Positions 43,523 through 52,140 of a stretch of 53,591 bases of DNA are shown one piece after another. Position 1 is the first letter of the stretch. Every line of letters starts with the position of its first letter. Source of the DNA: CAYSCW01 sp964449165. GTDB taxonomy: Bacteria; Acidobacteriota; Aminicenantia; Aminicenantales; Aminicenantaceae. Made by a program: the position numbers and the translations under genes. The stretch lies in assembly GCA_964449165.1 (NCBI GenBank), contig CAYVAT010000021.1:1-53591 (forward strand), written 5' to 3'. Under the pieces are notes generated by a model. That model worked only from the letters and a program-made list of their open reading frames with translations, did no database searches and had not been told where the DNA came from.

Positions 43523-44689
43523 ATGAGCATGAAAGGCAAGCATTTTTTTACTTCTGAGTCTGTCACGGAAGGTCATCCGGATAAGATTTGCGACCAGATT
43601 TCCGACTCTATTCTTGATGACCTCATCGGTCAGGATAAAAAGAGCCGGGTTGCCTGTGAGACTTTGGTCACCACAGGTCTTGTCTTCATCGCAGGAGAAA
43701 TAACCAGCGAGGGTTACTGTGAGTTCCAGAAAGTGGTTAGAAACACCATCAAAGAGATCGGATACACAAAGGCAGAATATGGTTTTGATTATGAAACATG
43801 CAGCGTCATCTCCTCGATACATGAACAATCTTTAGACATTGCCAGGGGAGTCGATGAAACGAACGCTCATGAACAAGGGGCAGGGGATCAGGGGCTGATG
43901 TTCGGTTATGCCTGCAGAGAGACAGAGGAGCTGATGCCTATGCCCATCATGTTGGCTCATAAACTGGTGAGAAAGTTGAGTGATCTCCGGAGGGAGAAGA
44001 TTTTACCTTATCTTAGACCCGACGGTAAATCTCAAGTCACGATAGAATATGAATCCTCAATACCGAGAAGGGTTGAAGCCGTTGTCATTGCTGCCCAGCA
44101 TGACAAACGAGTAAAGATGAATGAGTTAAGGAAGGATATTGAATCCTTAGTCATCAAAGAGGTTGTCCCCGAAGAGATAATCGATAAAGAAACAAAAATT
44201 TTTATCAATGAGACCGGTCGATTTGAACAGGGAGGGCCTTTGGCTGATACTGGAATAACCGGTCGGAAAATCATTGTAGACACCTACGGGGGAGTAGGAA
44301 GCCATGGAGGAGGATGCTTTTCGGGAAAAGACCCCTCCAAAGTGGATCGCTCAGGATCTTATACGGCGCGATACATTGCTAAGAATTTAGTGGCTGCTGG
44401 AATCGTGGACAAGATAGAAATACAAATTGCATATGCTATCGGTGTGGCCCAGCCTGTCTCCATCATGGTGGAATCCTTCGGAACGGCCAAAATACCGGAG
44501 GATAAGATTAAACAATTGATACACGCTCACTTTGACCTCAGACCGAAGAATATGATCGAATCGCTTCAACTTCTCCGGCCTATTTACAGGAAGACAGCCT
44601 GCTATGGCCATTTCGGGAGGAATGAGGAAGAGTTTACCTGGGAGAAGACAGATAAAGCTGAAGTTTTGAGAAGAGATGCGGGGTTATAG
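43523..44689 (+). CDS. metK: S-adenosylmethionine synthetase
   Basis: The 388-aa protein makes SAM from methionine and ATP. It has GHPDKICDQISD (residue 15 on), GAGDQGLMFGYAC near residue 117, GRFEQGGPLADTGITGRKII near residue 233 and the P-loop-like GGGCFSGKDPSKVDRS near residue 262. The length is normal for the family. AGGAGG lies 6 nt before the ATG. ahcY follows by 57 bp, so SAM synthesis and SAH removal are probably co-transcribed. Confidence 0.97.
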   Translation: MSMKGKHFFTSESVTEGHPDKICDQISDSILDDLIGQDKKSRVACETLVTTGLVFIAGEITSEGYCEFQKVVRNTIKEIGYTKAEYGFDYETCSVISSIHEQSLDIARGVDETNAHEQGAGDQGLMFGYACRETEELMPMPIMLAHKLVRKLSDLRREKILPYLRPDGKSQVTIEYESSIPRRVEAVVIAAQHDKRVKMNELRKDIESLVIKEVVPEEIIDKETKIFINETGRFEQGGPLADTGITGRKIIVDTYGGVGSHGGGCFSGKDPSKVDRSGSYTARYIAKNLVAAGIVDKIEIQIAYAIGVAQPVSIMVESFGTAKIPEDKIKQLIHAHFDLRPKNMIESLQLLRPIYRKTACYGHFGRNEEEFTWEKTDKAEVLRRDAGL

Positions 44690-44746
44690 AATATTGTACT
44701 GAGTCACGATGAACAGATAAAACAAGATATGAGAAAGGAGGCAAAG

Positions 44747-46003
44747 ATGAAATGTGATGTCAAAGATTTAAATCTTGCAGAAAAAGGCAAGCTTAAGAAA
44801 GAGTGGTCTGAAAGGTTTATGCCTGTTCTTGGCCTCTTGAAGGAGAGTTTCTCAAAAGAAAAGCCTCTCAAGGGAATAAAAATTTCAGCCTGTCTTCATG
44901 TGACCAGTGAAACCGCCAACCTGATGGAAGCCTTGAAGCTGGCTGGAGCTGAAGTTACTCTCACTGCTTCCAATCCTCTCAGCACTCAAGATGAAGTGGC
45001 TGCTGCCCTGGTCAAATATTTCGGGGTACCTGTTTTTGCCATAAAAGGAGAGGATAAGAAAACATATTATCGCCATATTCATCAAGCGCTCGAAATCTGC
45101 CCCCAAATCACCATGGATGATGGAGCCGATCTAGTATCCACTATTCATTCGGGGAAAAAAGATTTGCTATCTGGGATTATAGGAGGCACCGAAGAGACAA
45201 CCACAGGTGTGATTCGCCTGAGAAGCATGGCTGAAAGAAATGTGCTTCGTTATCCTATCATCGCTGTTAATGATGCCCACACCAAATATCTTTTTGATAA
45301 TCGCTACGGAACCGGGCAGAGCACCATCGACGGCATCCTGAGGGCAACCAATCTTCTTCTGGCAGGATCAAATTTTGTTATCGTAGGCTATGGCTGGTGT
45401 GGCCGCGGTATAGCCGCGAGAGCTAGAGGAGCAGGTGCCAAAGTCATCCTCTGCGAGGTTGATCCGCTGAGAGCTCTGGAAGCAGTGATGGACGGCTTCG
45501 GGGTCATGCCCTTGAAGGATGCATCTAAGATAGGAGATGTTTTTGTCACCGCCACCGGAGATAAAAATGTCGTCAGCGATGATCACTTTTTACGAATGAA
45601 GGATGGAGCTATAGTAGCTAATTCTGGGCATTTTAACGTGGAGATAGATATCCCTTCTCTGGAGAAATTATCCAAACGTAAGAGAAAAATAAGAGACTTT
45701 GTCGAGGAATACACGTTAAAAAATAGCAAGAAGATTTTCCTCCTGGCTGAGGGGCGGCTGATCAACCTCTCCTCGGCTGAAGGACATCCAGCTGTGGTCA
45801 TGGATATGAGTTTTTCTAATCAAGCTTTGAGCATCTTGTACCTGAAGCGCGAGGGAAAATCTCTTCAGAAGAAAGTCTACCCTGTGCCTAAGGAGATTGA
45901 CCAGGAGATTGCTCGGATGAAGTTGAAGGCAATTGGAATCAGGATCGATCGTCTGTCCGCCGAACAGAAGAAGTATCTCTCTGGCTGGGAAGAGGGGACA
46001 TAG
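44747..46003 (+). CDS. ahcY: adenosylhomocysteinase
   Basis: The 418-aa enzyme splits S-adenosylhomocysteine into adenosine and homocysteine. It has MDDGADL near residue 124, GGTEETTTGV near residue 145, AVNDAHTKYLFDNRYGTGQS near residue 172 and NAD-binding VIVGYGWCGRGIA near residue 207. The start is set at 44747 because AAGGAGG stands 5 nt before it; the ATG at 44729 lacks a site. It sits behind metK and completes the activated-methyl cycle that methyltransferases elsewhere in the window depend on. Confidence 0.97.
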   Translation: MKCDVKDLNLAEKGKLKKEWSERFMPVLGLLKESFSKEKPLKGIKISACLHVTSETANLMEALKLAGAEVTLTASNPLSTQDEVAAALVKYFGVPVFAIKGEDKKTYYRHIHQALEICPQITMDDGADLVSTIHSGKKDLLSGIIGGTEETTTGVIRLRSMAERNVLRYPIIAVNDAHTKYLFDNRYGTGQSTIDGILRATNLLLAGSNFVIVGYGWCGRGIAARARGAGAKVILCEVDPLRALEAVMDGFGVMPLKDASKIGDVFVTATGDKNVVSDDHFLRMKDGAIVANSGHFNVEIDIPSLEKLSKRKRKIRDFVEEYTLKNSKKIFLLAEGRLINLSSAEGHPAVVMDMSFSNQALSILYLKREGKSLQKKVYPVPKEIDQEIARMKLKAIGIRIDRLSAEQKKYLSGWEEGT

Positions 46004-46052
46004 GTACCAGCATCTTAAGAAGTGTCGGTTCCCTTCTATCCTTCCTCAGCTT

Positions 46053-46814
46053 TTATTTCTTGATGATTTTCAGGTACTGTTTAATCTTTTCTTTTGTCTC
46101 AGAATCAGTGGTCTTACCCAATATTTTTTCAAAAGTTTCTCTAGCCTTTTCGAAGTCCTCATTCTTAAAATAGGCAACGCCAAGATCGTAGCTGAACTTA
46201 ATGCTCAAGGGGTCAATCTTAACAGCGCGTTTGTAGCTTTCGATAGCCTCATCAAGCTGATTGAGTTTTTCATAAATAGTGCCCTCGAGGTTAAGGGCCA
46301 TGGCCAAATTTTTGTTCAATTCTATCGCCTTCTGTACATGATCCAGCGCATCCTGAAATTTCTCTGCGGCTAAGTAGAGCCTTGCCAGGTTGTAGTAAGG
46401 AAGTTCTCTTGAATTATAGTTTTTATCAGCTGCTGCCAAGCGAAATTCCTGCTGGGCTTTGTCCAGGAGTCCTTGTTCCTGATAGACCATACCCAGGTTG
46501 TTCCTGGCTTCTGAAAATGTGGGATTAATAGACAGACATTTCTGCAAATAGCCCAAAGCTTCCTGCAGGTTGCCTTTCATAAAATAAGCCAAGCCGAGGG
46601 CATTGAGAGCGAGGTAGTAATCAGGATTTATAGTGAGTGCCCTTCTGAGGTAAGGGATGGCTTCATTCACATTACCGCGGTTAAGATGGACAAGACCCAC
46701 ATTGTATTGGTATTGGGGATCTTTTGTCCTTGCTTGTTGGATTTTTTTCTGGCTGGAAGCGCAGAAAATCAGATTGATGGAAAGAACGATGGCTAAAATC
46801 CATTTTACTCTCAT
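46053..46814 (-). CDS. TPR-repeat lipoprotein-like protein
   Basis: The 253-aa protein starts at the ATG behind AAGGGGGA; a longer frame to 46835 overlaps gpsA and has no site. Residues 1-18 form a signal peptide ending in LIFCAS, where the Cys may be lipidated. About six TPR units fill the rest (for example YNVGLVHLNRGNVNEAIPYL and LGVAYFKNEDFEKARETFEK). Such proteins act as envelope scaffolds; PilF-type pilus assembly is one option, but no pilus genes are near. It is last in the rimO-gpsA gene row. Confidence 0.86.
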   Translation of the reverse strand: MRVKWILAIVLSINLIFCASSQKKIQQARTKDPQYQYNVGLVHLNRGNVNEAIPYLRRALTINPDYYLALNALGLAYFMKGNLQEALGYLQKCLSINPTFSEARNNLGMVYQEQGLLDKAQQEFRLAAADKNYNSRELPYYNLARLYLAAEKFQDALDHVQKAIELNKNLAMALNLEGTIYEKLNQLDEAIESYKRAVKIDPLSIKFSYDLGVAYFKNEDFEKARETFEKILGKTTDSETKEKIKQYLKIIKK

Positions 46815-46824
46815 AATTTCCCCC

Positions 46825-47832
46825 TTAGTATTCATAATGTTCCTCTTTAAGCCTCCTGCTCATCAAATCTTTTAGGGCTTTCTTGGGATTTTTGTTCTGA
46901 TAAAGAACTTGATAGACCTGTTCGCAGATGGGCATTTCCACTTTTTCTCTTCTGGCCAGCTGGCGAGCAGAGAAAGTGGTGGTGATTCCCTCTGCGACCA
47001 TTTTCATTCCAGAAACAATCTCTTTTAAAGATTGTCCTCTTCCCAATTGATAACCTACATACCGATTTCGGCTCAATTCGCCTGTGCATGTTAAGACCAA
47101 ATCTCCGATACCAGCCAGACCGGAGAAAGTTTCTTTCTCTGCTCCCAGTTTAATCCCTAATCTTGTGATTTCGAGAAGACCCCGAGTGATCAGGGCGGCG
47201 ATGGAATTGTTGCCATACTGGAGAGCATCCAGGATCCCTGCCGCTATAGCAATCACATTCTTCAAAGCTCCTCCCAGCTCAACTCCGATAATATCATCAC
47301 TAACGTAGACGCGGAAGCTTTCGCTGGATATAAGATGCTGTATCTTTTTGGCCAGGTTCAAATCTCTTGAAGCGAGGACCACAGCCGTCGGGTGATACTG
47401 GGCGACTTCAAGGGCAAAGCTGGGTCCGGAGAGAGCGGCAATTGGCAGAGAGAGAGATGGAGTAAATACCTCTTCCATCACTTCGCTCATTCTCTTCAGG
47501 GAATTTTCTTCTATGCCTTTGGTTAAGCTGATGATAGCCTGATCCGGTGAGAGCGAGGGTGCAAGCTGCTGGTAAATTCTGCGGCAAAATTTTGAAGGCA
47601 CAGCAATGAAAACAAGATTGCTTTGGCTGACAGCATCATTCAAATCATCATAAAAAGATACTAGAGAAGGGAATATGTATCCAGGAAGAAAGGCTTCATT
47701 TTCTCTCTTCTTTGAGGTCTCCTGGTAAACATTGTGTTCTCTTATCCAAAGCTTGGTTGGGATATTCAAGCGGCCTAAGTGAAGGGCAAAGGTGCTTCCC
47801 CAGGTGCCACCGCCGATAACACTCGCTTTCAT
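46825..47832 (-). CDS. gpsA: glycerol-3-phosphate dehydrogenase [NAD(P)+]
   Basis: The 335-aa enzyme reduces dihydroxyacetone phosphate to glycerol 3-phosphate, the backbone of phospholipids. The Rossmann loop is VIGGGTWGSTFALHL (residues 5-19); GPSFALEVAQYHPTAV near residue 135, LKNVIAIAAGI near residue 190 and GLAGIGDLVLTC near residue 242 are family marks. Its start overlaps plsY by 4 bp (ATGA), placing two consecutive phospholipid steps together. Confidence 0.96.
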   Translation of the reverse strand: MKASVIGGGTWGSTFALHLGRLNIPTKLWIREHNVYQETSKKRENEAFLPGYIFPSLVSFYDDLNDAVSQSNLVFIAVPSKFCRRIYQQLAPSLSPDQAIISLTKGIEENSLKRMSEVMEEVFTPSLSLPIAALSGPSFALEVAQYHPTAVVLASRDLNLAKKIQHLISSESFRVYVSDDIIGVELGGALKNVIAIAAGILDALQYGNNSIAALITRGLLEITRLGIKLGAEKETFSGLAGIGDLVLTCTGELSRNRYVGYQLGRGQSLKEIVSGMKMVAEGITTTFSARQLARREKVEMPICEQVYQVLYQNKNPKKALKDLMSRRLKEEHYEY

Positions 47833-48419
47833 CTTGCCTTTTCTCCGATTTTTCTTTCAGTTCCTCTAACCAGACGGCCGATATTTTCCCGATGTCTGAT
47901 AGCAACCAGAACAAATACAGCTATTCCTAATCCGATAATTTGTATATCACCTTGAAAAAGGAAAACAAAGAGGGGGAAGAGTATGGTTGAAAGCAGTGAA
48001 GCAAGAGAGACATAATGCATAATGAGGACAATAAAAATAAAGACACCCAGACTGAGAAGAAAGGGCTTAAAAGCAAGAGCAGCGTAGACACCCACAGTTG
48101 TGGCCACCCCTTTTCCTCCTTTGAATTTAAGATATACAGGAAAACAATGTCCAATAACAGCCAGGAAAGCACAGATAACAGAGAAACCCTGATCTTCGAA
48201 CAACCTTAAAGCAATAAATACAGGAATGGCACCTTTTAGAATATCGATCGCTAGGACGGGAAGTGCAAATTTCCATCCTTTGACTCGAAGCACGTTGGTT
48301 GCTCCGGTGCTGTGGCTTCCAAAATTTCGGATGTCCTTTTTTTCGGTGATCAGGAAGAAGATGTATCCTGTAGGGAGGGATCCCAGAAGGTAGGTGAGCA
48401 GGGCATACAAGATTTTCAT
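47829..48419 (-). CDS. plsY: glycerol-3-phosphate acyltransferase PlsY
   Basis: The 196-aa membrane protein transfers an acyl group from acyl-phosphate to glycerol 3-phosphate. Motif 1 reads GSHSTGATNVLRV (GSGN of most members is GSHS), motif 2 KFKGGKGVATTVG, motif 3 HRENIGRLVRGTE near the C-terminus. Five helices are seen. This is the likely functional copy, as it sits beside gpsA; the copy at 32790-33380 lacks motif 3. It overlaps thpR and gpsA by 4 bp each. Confidence 0.93.
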   Translation of the reverse strand: MKILYALLTYLLGSLPTGYIFFLITEKKDIRNFGSHSTGATNVLRVKGWKFALPVLAIDILKGAIPVFIALRLFEDQGFSVICAFLAVIGHCFPVYLKFKGGKGVATTVGVYAALAFKPFLLSLGVFIFIVLIMHYVSLASLLSTILFPLFVFLFQGDIQIIGLGIAVFVLVAIRHRENIGRLVRGTERKIGEKAR

Positions 48420-48973
48420 TTGAGATCAAATTCCGATAAAATTCTGTATTCGGCTCCAGTCGGCTTGAGAATACTCTGGAAGAAAGCGATCTTTTTGACT
48501 CCCATCTCTCCAAAGTCTGATTCTTTGTTGCTCTCCAAAAGAGAAAAAATACTCCCCAAATATGAATGGGGCTTGATCCTGCCCAGAGTCAAATGGGGAT
48601 GGAATTCTCTCTTTTCTCTGGGAAATCCCTTTTTTTCCAGTTCTTGTTCCAATTGGGCCTGGACAGCTTTTAAGTCCTTGTTTTCTTCGATTCCCACCCA
48701 TATCACCCTGGGATTTTTCCTTCCCTCAGGAAATGTTCCTGTTCCTCTCAAACGCAGGACAAATGAAGGACATTTACTGGATATTTCTTCGAGTATGGAT
48801 TCAACTTCTGGAATCATCTTTTCCTCGATCTCCCCCAGAAATTTCAGGGTCAAGTGCATCCCTTCTTTTTTTGCCCATTTGATTTTTTTGCTGACCTTGT
48901 CCAGTTCTAAAAGGAAAGAGGAAAGCTTATCCTTTATTTCTTTATCGAGGTCGATTGCGATGAAAGTTCTCAT
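48416..48973 (-). CDS. thpR: RNA 2',3'-cyclic phosphodiesterase
   Basis: The 185-aa protein belongs to the 2H phosphoesterase (LigT/ThpR) family. Its two HxTx motifs are HLTLKFLGEI near residue 43 and HLTLGRIK near residue 128. It opens 2',3'-cyclic phosphates of RNA, a role linked to RNA repair or tRNA turnover. The start at 48973 overlaps the cinA stop in ATGA; upstream residues in the longer frame (to 49096) lie inside cinA and are rejected. Confidence 0.93.
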   Translation of the reverse strand: MRTFIAIDLDKEIKDKLSSFLLELDKVSKKIKWAKKEGMHLTLKFLGEIEEKMIPEVESILEEISSKCPSFVLRLRGTGTFPEGRKNPRVIWVGIEENKDLKAVQAQLEQELEKKGFPREKREFHPHLTLGRIKPHSYLGSIFSLLESNKESDFGEMGVKKIAFFQSILKPTGAEYRILSEFDLK

Positions 48974-50247
48974 TTTTTCTCCAGTTTGATGAAGGATTTC
49001 AGAAGATATCTCCTGATCATATCCAGGGCTTTTTGGCTTGACTGGAATTTTATAGCCTCTCTTTTTCCAAGAAAGAGATTCTTTGTCACTTTGCATCCAT
49101 CTCCCCAGGCCAAGGCGATATAAACCAAGCCCACGGGCTTTTCAGGGCTTGCACCGGTCGGTCCGGCAATACCCGTAATCCCCACTCCCAGATCCGCCTG
49201 CGCTTTTTTCCTCACTTCTTGAGCCATGGCCTGGGCCACCTGGTAGCTGACAGCTCCGTGTTTCTCTATGAGATCAGAAGGGACATCGAGTAAGCCTTTT
49301 TTTGCCTCATTACTGTAGGCTATGACTCCCTGGATGAAATAATCCGAGCTTCCTGGCACATTTGTGATTCGGTGTCCTACCAGACCTCCTGTGCAGGATT
49401 CAGCCACAGCCAAGGTTTTCTTGTCTTCTCTCAAGAGATAACCCACAACCTCTTCAAGTTCTTCTCCTTCCTGCGAGAAGACATTCTTCTGCAATTTTTG
49501 CAGAATGGCTTCCTTTAGTTCGCTGATTTTTTCTGCTGCTTTCTTCTGGCTTTTTTTGGAGCGGGCAGTAAGATGGATCTCTATTTGGCCAGGATAGGCG
49601 AGGGTAGTCATCTTGACATCAGGGGTTTTGGGGTAGAGATCGAAGATGAGGCTTTCAATTTCGGATTCTGTCAATCCTGTGGTTTTTAACACTGCACGAG
49701 AGGCGTGTTCAACTTTCAGCTTCTTGAGCTTGGGCCAGACAAAATCATCGAACATAGGTTTGAGCTCATGGGGAGGACCGGGAAGAAGAATGATGATCTT
49801 TTTTTCTATTTCCAGCCAAAGGCCTGGAGCTGTTCCGTTTTTGTTGGGAAGAACTTCCGATCCTTCGATCACGTACGCCTGCTTCTTGTTGATATCTGGC
49901 ATTTCGAGGCTTCTGCGCTCAAACCTTTCTCGTATCCTTTGGAGTAACTCTTCCCTAAAGAGAAGCTTTCTGCTGAGAACATGGGCCAAGGCTTCACGAG
50001 TAAGATCGTCGCGGGTGGGGCCGAGGCCTCCCGTGGCAATGATCAGATCTGATCGCGAAATAGCATCATTAATGCAGAGAGTCAGCTCATTCCAATCATC
50101 CCTGACGATCGTCTTGAAAGAGACCTCCCTCCCCAATTCGTTCAAGCGTTGGGTGAGATAGAGCGAGTTCGTGTCCTGAAAATGAGGAGTGAGGAGTTCT
50201 GAACCGACGGCCATGATTTCAACCCTGTAGTTCTTTTCTTTTTTCAT
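48970..50247 (-). CDS. cinA: CinA-family protein with NMN deamidase domain
   Basis: The 425-aa protein has an N-terminal MoCF-like domain (about 1-170, opening with VEIMAVGSELLTPHFQDTNS and GGLGPTRDDLTREALA), which hydrolyses ADP-ribose in related proteins, and a C-terminal CinA domain (about 265-415, with LAVAESCTGGLVGHRITNVP and GITGIAGPTGASPEKP), the NMN amidohydrolase (PncC). It salvages NAD breakdown products. It overlaps pgpA and thpR by 4 bp each. Confidence 0.95.
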   Translation of the reverse strand: MKKEKNYRVEIMAVGSELLTPHFQDTNSLYLTQRLNELGREVSFKTIVRDDWNELTLCINDAISRSDLIIATGGLGPTRDDLTREALAHVLSRKLLFREELLQRIRERFERRSLEMPDINKKQAYVIEGSEVLPNKNGTAPGLWLEIEKKIIILLPGPPHELKPMFDDFVWPKLKKLKVEHASRAVLKTTGLTESEIESLIFDLYPKTPDVKMTTLAYPGQIEIHLTARSKKSQKKAAEKISELKEAILQKLQKNVFSQEGEELEEVVGYLLREDKKTLAVAESCTGGLVGHRITNVPGSSDYFIQGVIAYSNEAKKGLLDVPSDLIEKHGAVSYQVAQAMAQEVRKKAQADLGVGITGIAGPTGASPEKPVGLVYIALAWGDGCKVTKNLFLGKREAIKFQSSQKALDMIRRYLLKSFIKLEKK

Positions 50248-50693
50248 TTAAGGAGGAAATAGATGGAGATAAGAATCCCTGTGTAGAGGGCCGCAGCAAG
50301 GTCATCGCACATGATTCCCCAACCTTTGGAAAAATTCTCTATCCGGCGGATTGGAAAAGGCTTGAGGATGTCAAAAAACCGAAAGAGGAAAAAGCTCAGG
50401 AGTACAGAAAACCAGGTGGGACTCAGCTGAAAAAGGGCAAGGTATTGACCTGCAGCCTCATCAACCACGACCTTACGGGGATCCTTCATCTTCCACTCCG
50501 ATGTGAGTCGAGTAGATGTTGGAATTCCTATGAAAAAAAGGGTAAAAAAGATCAGGAGATGAACATGCCATGGAATTCCATGGAGAAAGAACTTATAAAC
50601 CAGAACAACCACCAAGCTGGTAAGTGTTCCGGGAGCTACAGGGAAATATCCGAGTCCGAAGCAAGTAGCGATGACCTTTGAGAATGTTTTCAT
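50244..50693 (-). CDS. pgpA: phosphatidylglycerophosphatase A
   Basis: The 149-aa membrane protein removes phosphate from phosphatidylglycerol phosphate. It has GYFPVAPGTLTS (residue 15 on) and VVVDEAAGQYLAL near residue 76, with the family acidic residues, and three to four helices. It overlaps rimO and cinA by 4 bp each. With gpsA and plsY downstream it makes the row mainly a phospholipid operon. Confidence 0.94.
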   Translation of the reverse strand: MKTFSKVIATCFGLGYFPVAPGTLTSLVVVLVYKFFLHGIPWHVHLLIFFTLFFIGIPTSTRLTSEWKMKDPRKVVVDEAAGQYLALFQLSPTWFSVLLSFFLFRFFDILKPFPIRRIENFSKGWGIMCDDLAAALYTGILISIYFLLK

Positions 50694-52015
50694 CCGATGA
50701 TGTTTCCGTATAAATCATATATATCATAGGCATTGATTTCAACTTTTTGAATGGTATTGACGACTTTGGCCAGTGGAAAAGGGGAGTGGAGGAAAATGAC
50801 CCCGTCCACTTCAGGGGCTTGAAACCGGGAACGCCCGACAAGCTGTGATGGATCTTCTCTCCATGTTCCTTCGATGATAACCTCCAGGTGTTGATGCAGG
50901 TATCTGCTGTTGTTTTGGAAGGATATATCAGCCTGAGTGTTCATGATTTTCTCTTTTCTTCTTTTTTTGACATTCTCTTTTACCGGATCTCCCAAATTAA
51001 AGCAATCCGTACCCTCTTCTTGCGAGTAGGTGAAGACTCCGAGATGATCGAACCTTGCCTCTCTGACAAAGTTGATCAGATTCTCGAATTCACACTTTCC
51101 TTCTCCTGGAAATCCCACAACAAGGGAAGTGCGCAGGGCCAGATCAGGAATCTTCTTTCTGATTTTTTCAATCAACCGCAATGCTCTCTTTCCATCCATG
51201 GCCCTCTTCATCCTCTTGATGATTTGAGGATGGGAATGCTGGAAGGGAAGATCAAGATAAGAACAAATCTTTTTTTCCTGCATCACTTCTAAGAGAGCAT
51301 CCGTGATTTCTTCTGGATATCCATAGAGGACGCGAATCCATTCGATATCCTTGATCGGGATAAGGTTGCGGAGGAGAGCTGCCAGTCCGTCCTTCAAGCC
51401 GATATCCTGGCCGTAGTAAGTGGAATCCTGGGAAATAAGGTTGATCTCCTTCACACCTCTGCTGGCAAGGATTTCCGCTTCCGTGACGATGGAGGATAAT
51501 GTGCGAGAACGATAAGATCCTTTTATTAAAGGGATGGCGCAGAAAGAGCATTGGTGGGAGCATCCCTCCGATATCTTGAGATAAGCCCAGCCGGGCGGAG
51601 TGGAGAGAACGCGAGGAGAGGAATGATCATACAGGAAGCAGGATGGAGATTTCTGGAAGGGCTCTCCTTCTACAGCTTCCACAATATGATTAAAATCATT
51701 CACTCCTAACCAGAGATCTATCTCTGGAAATCTTTTCTGCAGCGTGGCCTTATCTCTTTCCACATAACATCCTATAGCAATGATTTTTTTTCTGTTGTCC
51801 CCTTTTTTGAGATGGCTGGCCTGGGTGAGAGTCTGCGCGGATTCTTCTTTGGCAGGTCGGATGAAGCCACAGGTGTTGACGATGACAACATCGGCTTCTT
51901 GCGGCCTGGCAACAAAAGCGTAGCCAGCCTTTTCCAGGTAGCCCAGCATGACCTCACTGTCCACTAGGTTTTTGGCGCATCCTAGAGTAATGAGAGCCAC
52001 CTTTTTCATCTCCAT
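50690..52015 (-). CDS. rimO: ribosomal protein S12 methylthiotransferase
   Basis: The 441-aa radical-SAM enzyme adds a methylthio group to an aspartate of ribosomal protein S12. The N-terminal UPF0004 domain has TLGCAKNLVDSEVM and NTCGFIRPAKEES; the radical SAM centre is GCSHQCSFCAIP (CxxxCxxC) near residue 151; a TRAM domain closes the protein (about 370-441). The two Fe-S clusters use C13/C49/C83-type cysteines and the CxxxCxxC set. An ATG at 52009 is a second possible start. It leads the gene row ending with gpsA. Confidence 0.95.
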   Translation of the reverse strand: MEMKKVALITLGCAKNLVDSEVMLGYLEKAGYAFVARPQEADVVIVNTCGFIRPAKEESAQTLTQASHLKKGDNRKKIIAIGCYVERDKATLQKRFPEIDLWLGVNDFNHIVEAVEGEPFQKSPSCFLYDHSSPRVLSTPPGWAYLKISEGCSHQCSFCAIPLIKGSYRSRTLSSIVTEAEILASRGVKEINLISQDSTYYGQDIGLKDGLAALLRNLIPIKDIEWIRVLYGYPEEITDALLEVMQEKKICSYLDLPFQHSHPQIIKRMKRAMDGKRALRLIEKIRKKIPDLALRTSLVVGFPGEGKCEFENLINFVREARFDHLGVFTYSQEEGTDCFNLGDPVKENVKKRRKEKIMNTQADISFQNNSRYLHQHLEVIIEGTWREDPSQLVGRSRFQAPEVDGVIFLHSPFPLAKVVNTIQKVEINAYDIYDLYGNIIG

Positions 52016-52140
52016 CCATTGTAAAAAGTTGTGAATGAACAGTAAAGAGCAAAATGTGGATTGGAGGTTGTTCCGAATTGGAGGGATTCGGAATAGTAAG
52101 ATGTCCGGATGGAAATTTTTATGAGCGAATTTGATATGAG

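Noticed and set aside
43283..43828. 181-codon minus-strand frame over the metK promoter and 5' end
   Set aside because: It overlaps well-supported metK, has no ribosome site and no recognisable protein pattern.
48973..49096. N-terminal extension of thpR
   Set aside because: It lies inside cinA; the family begins at the ATG in the ATGA overlap.
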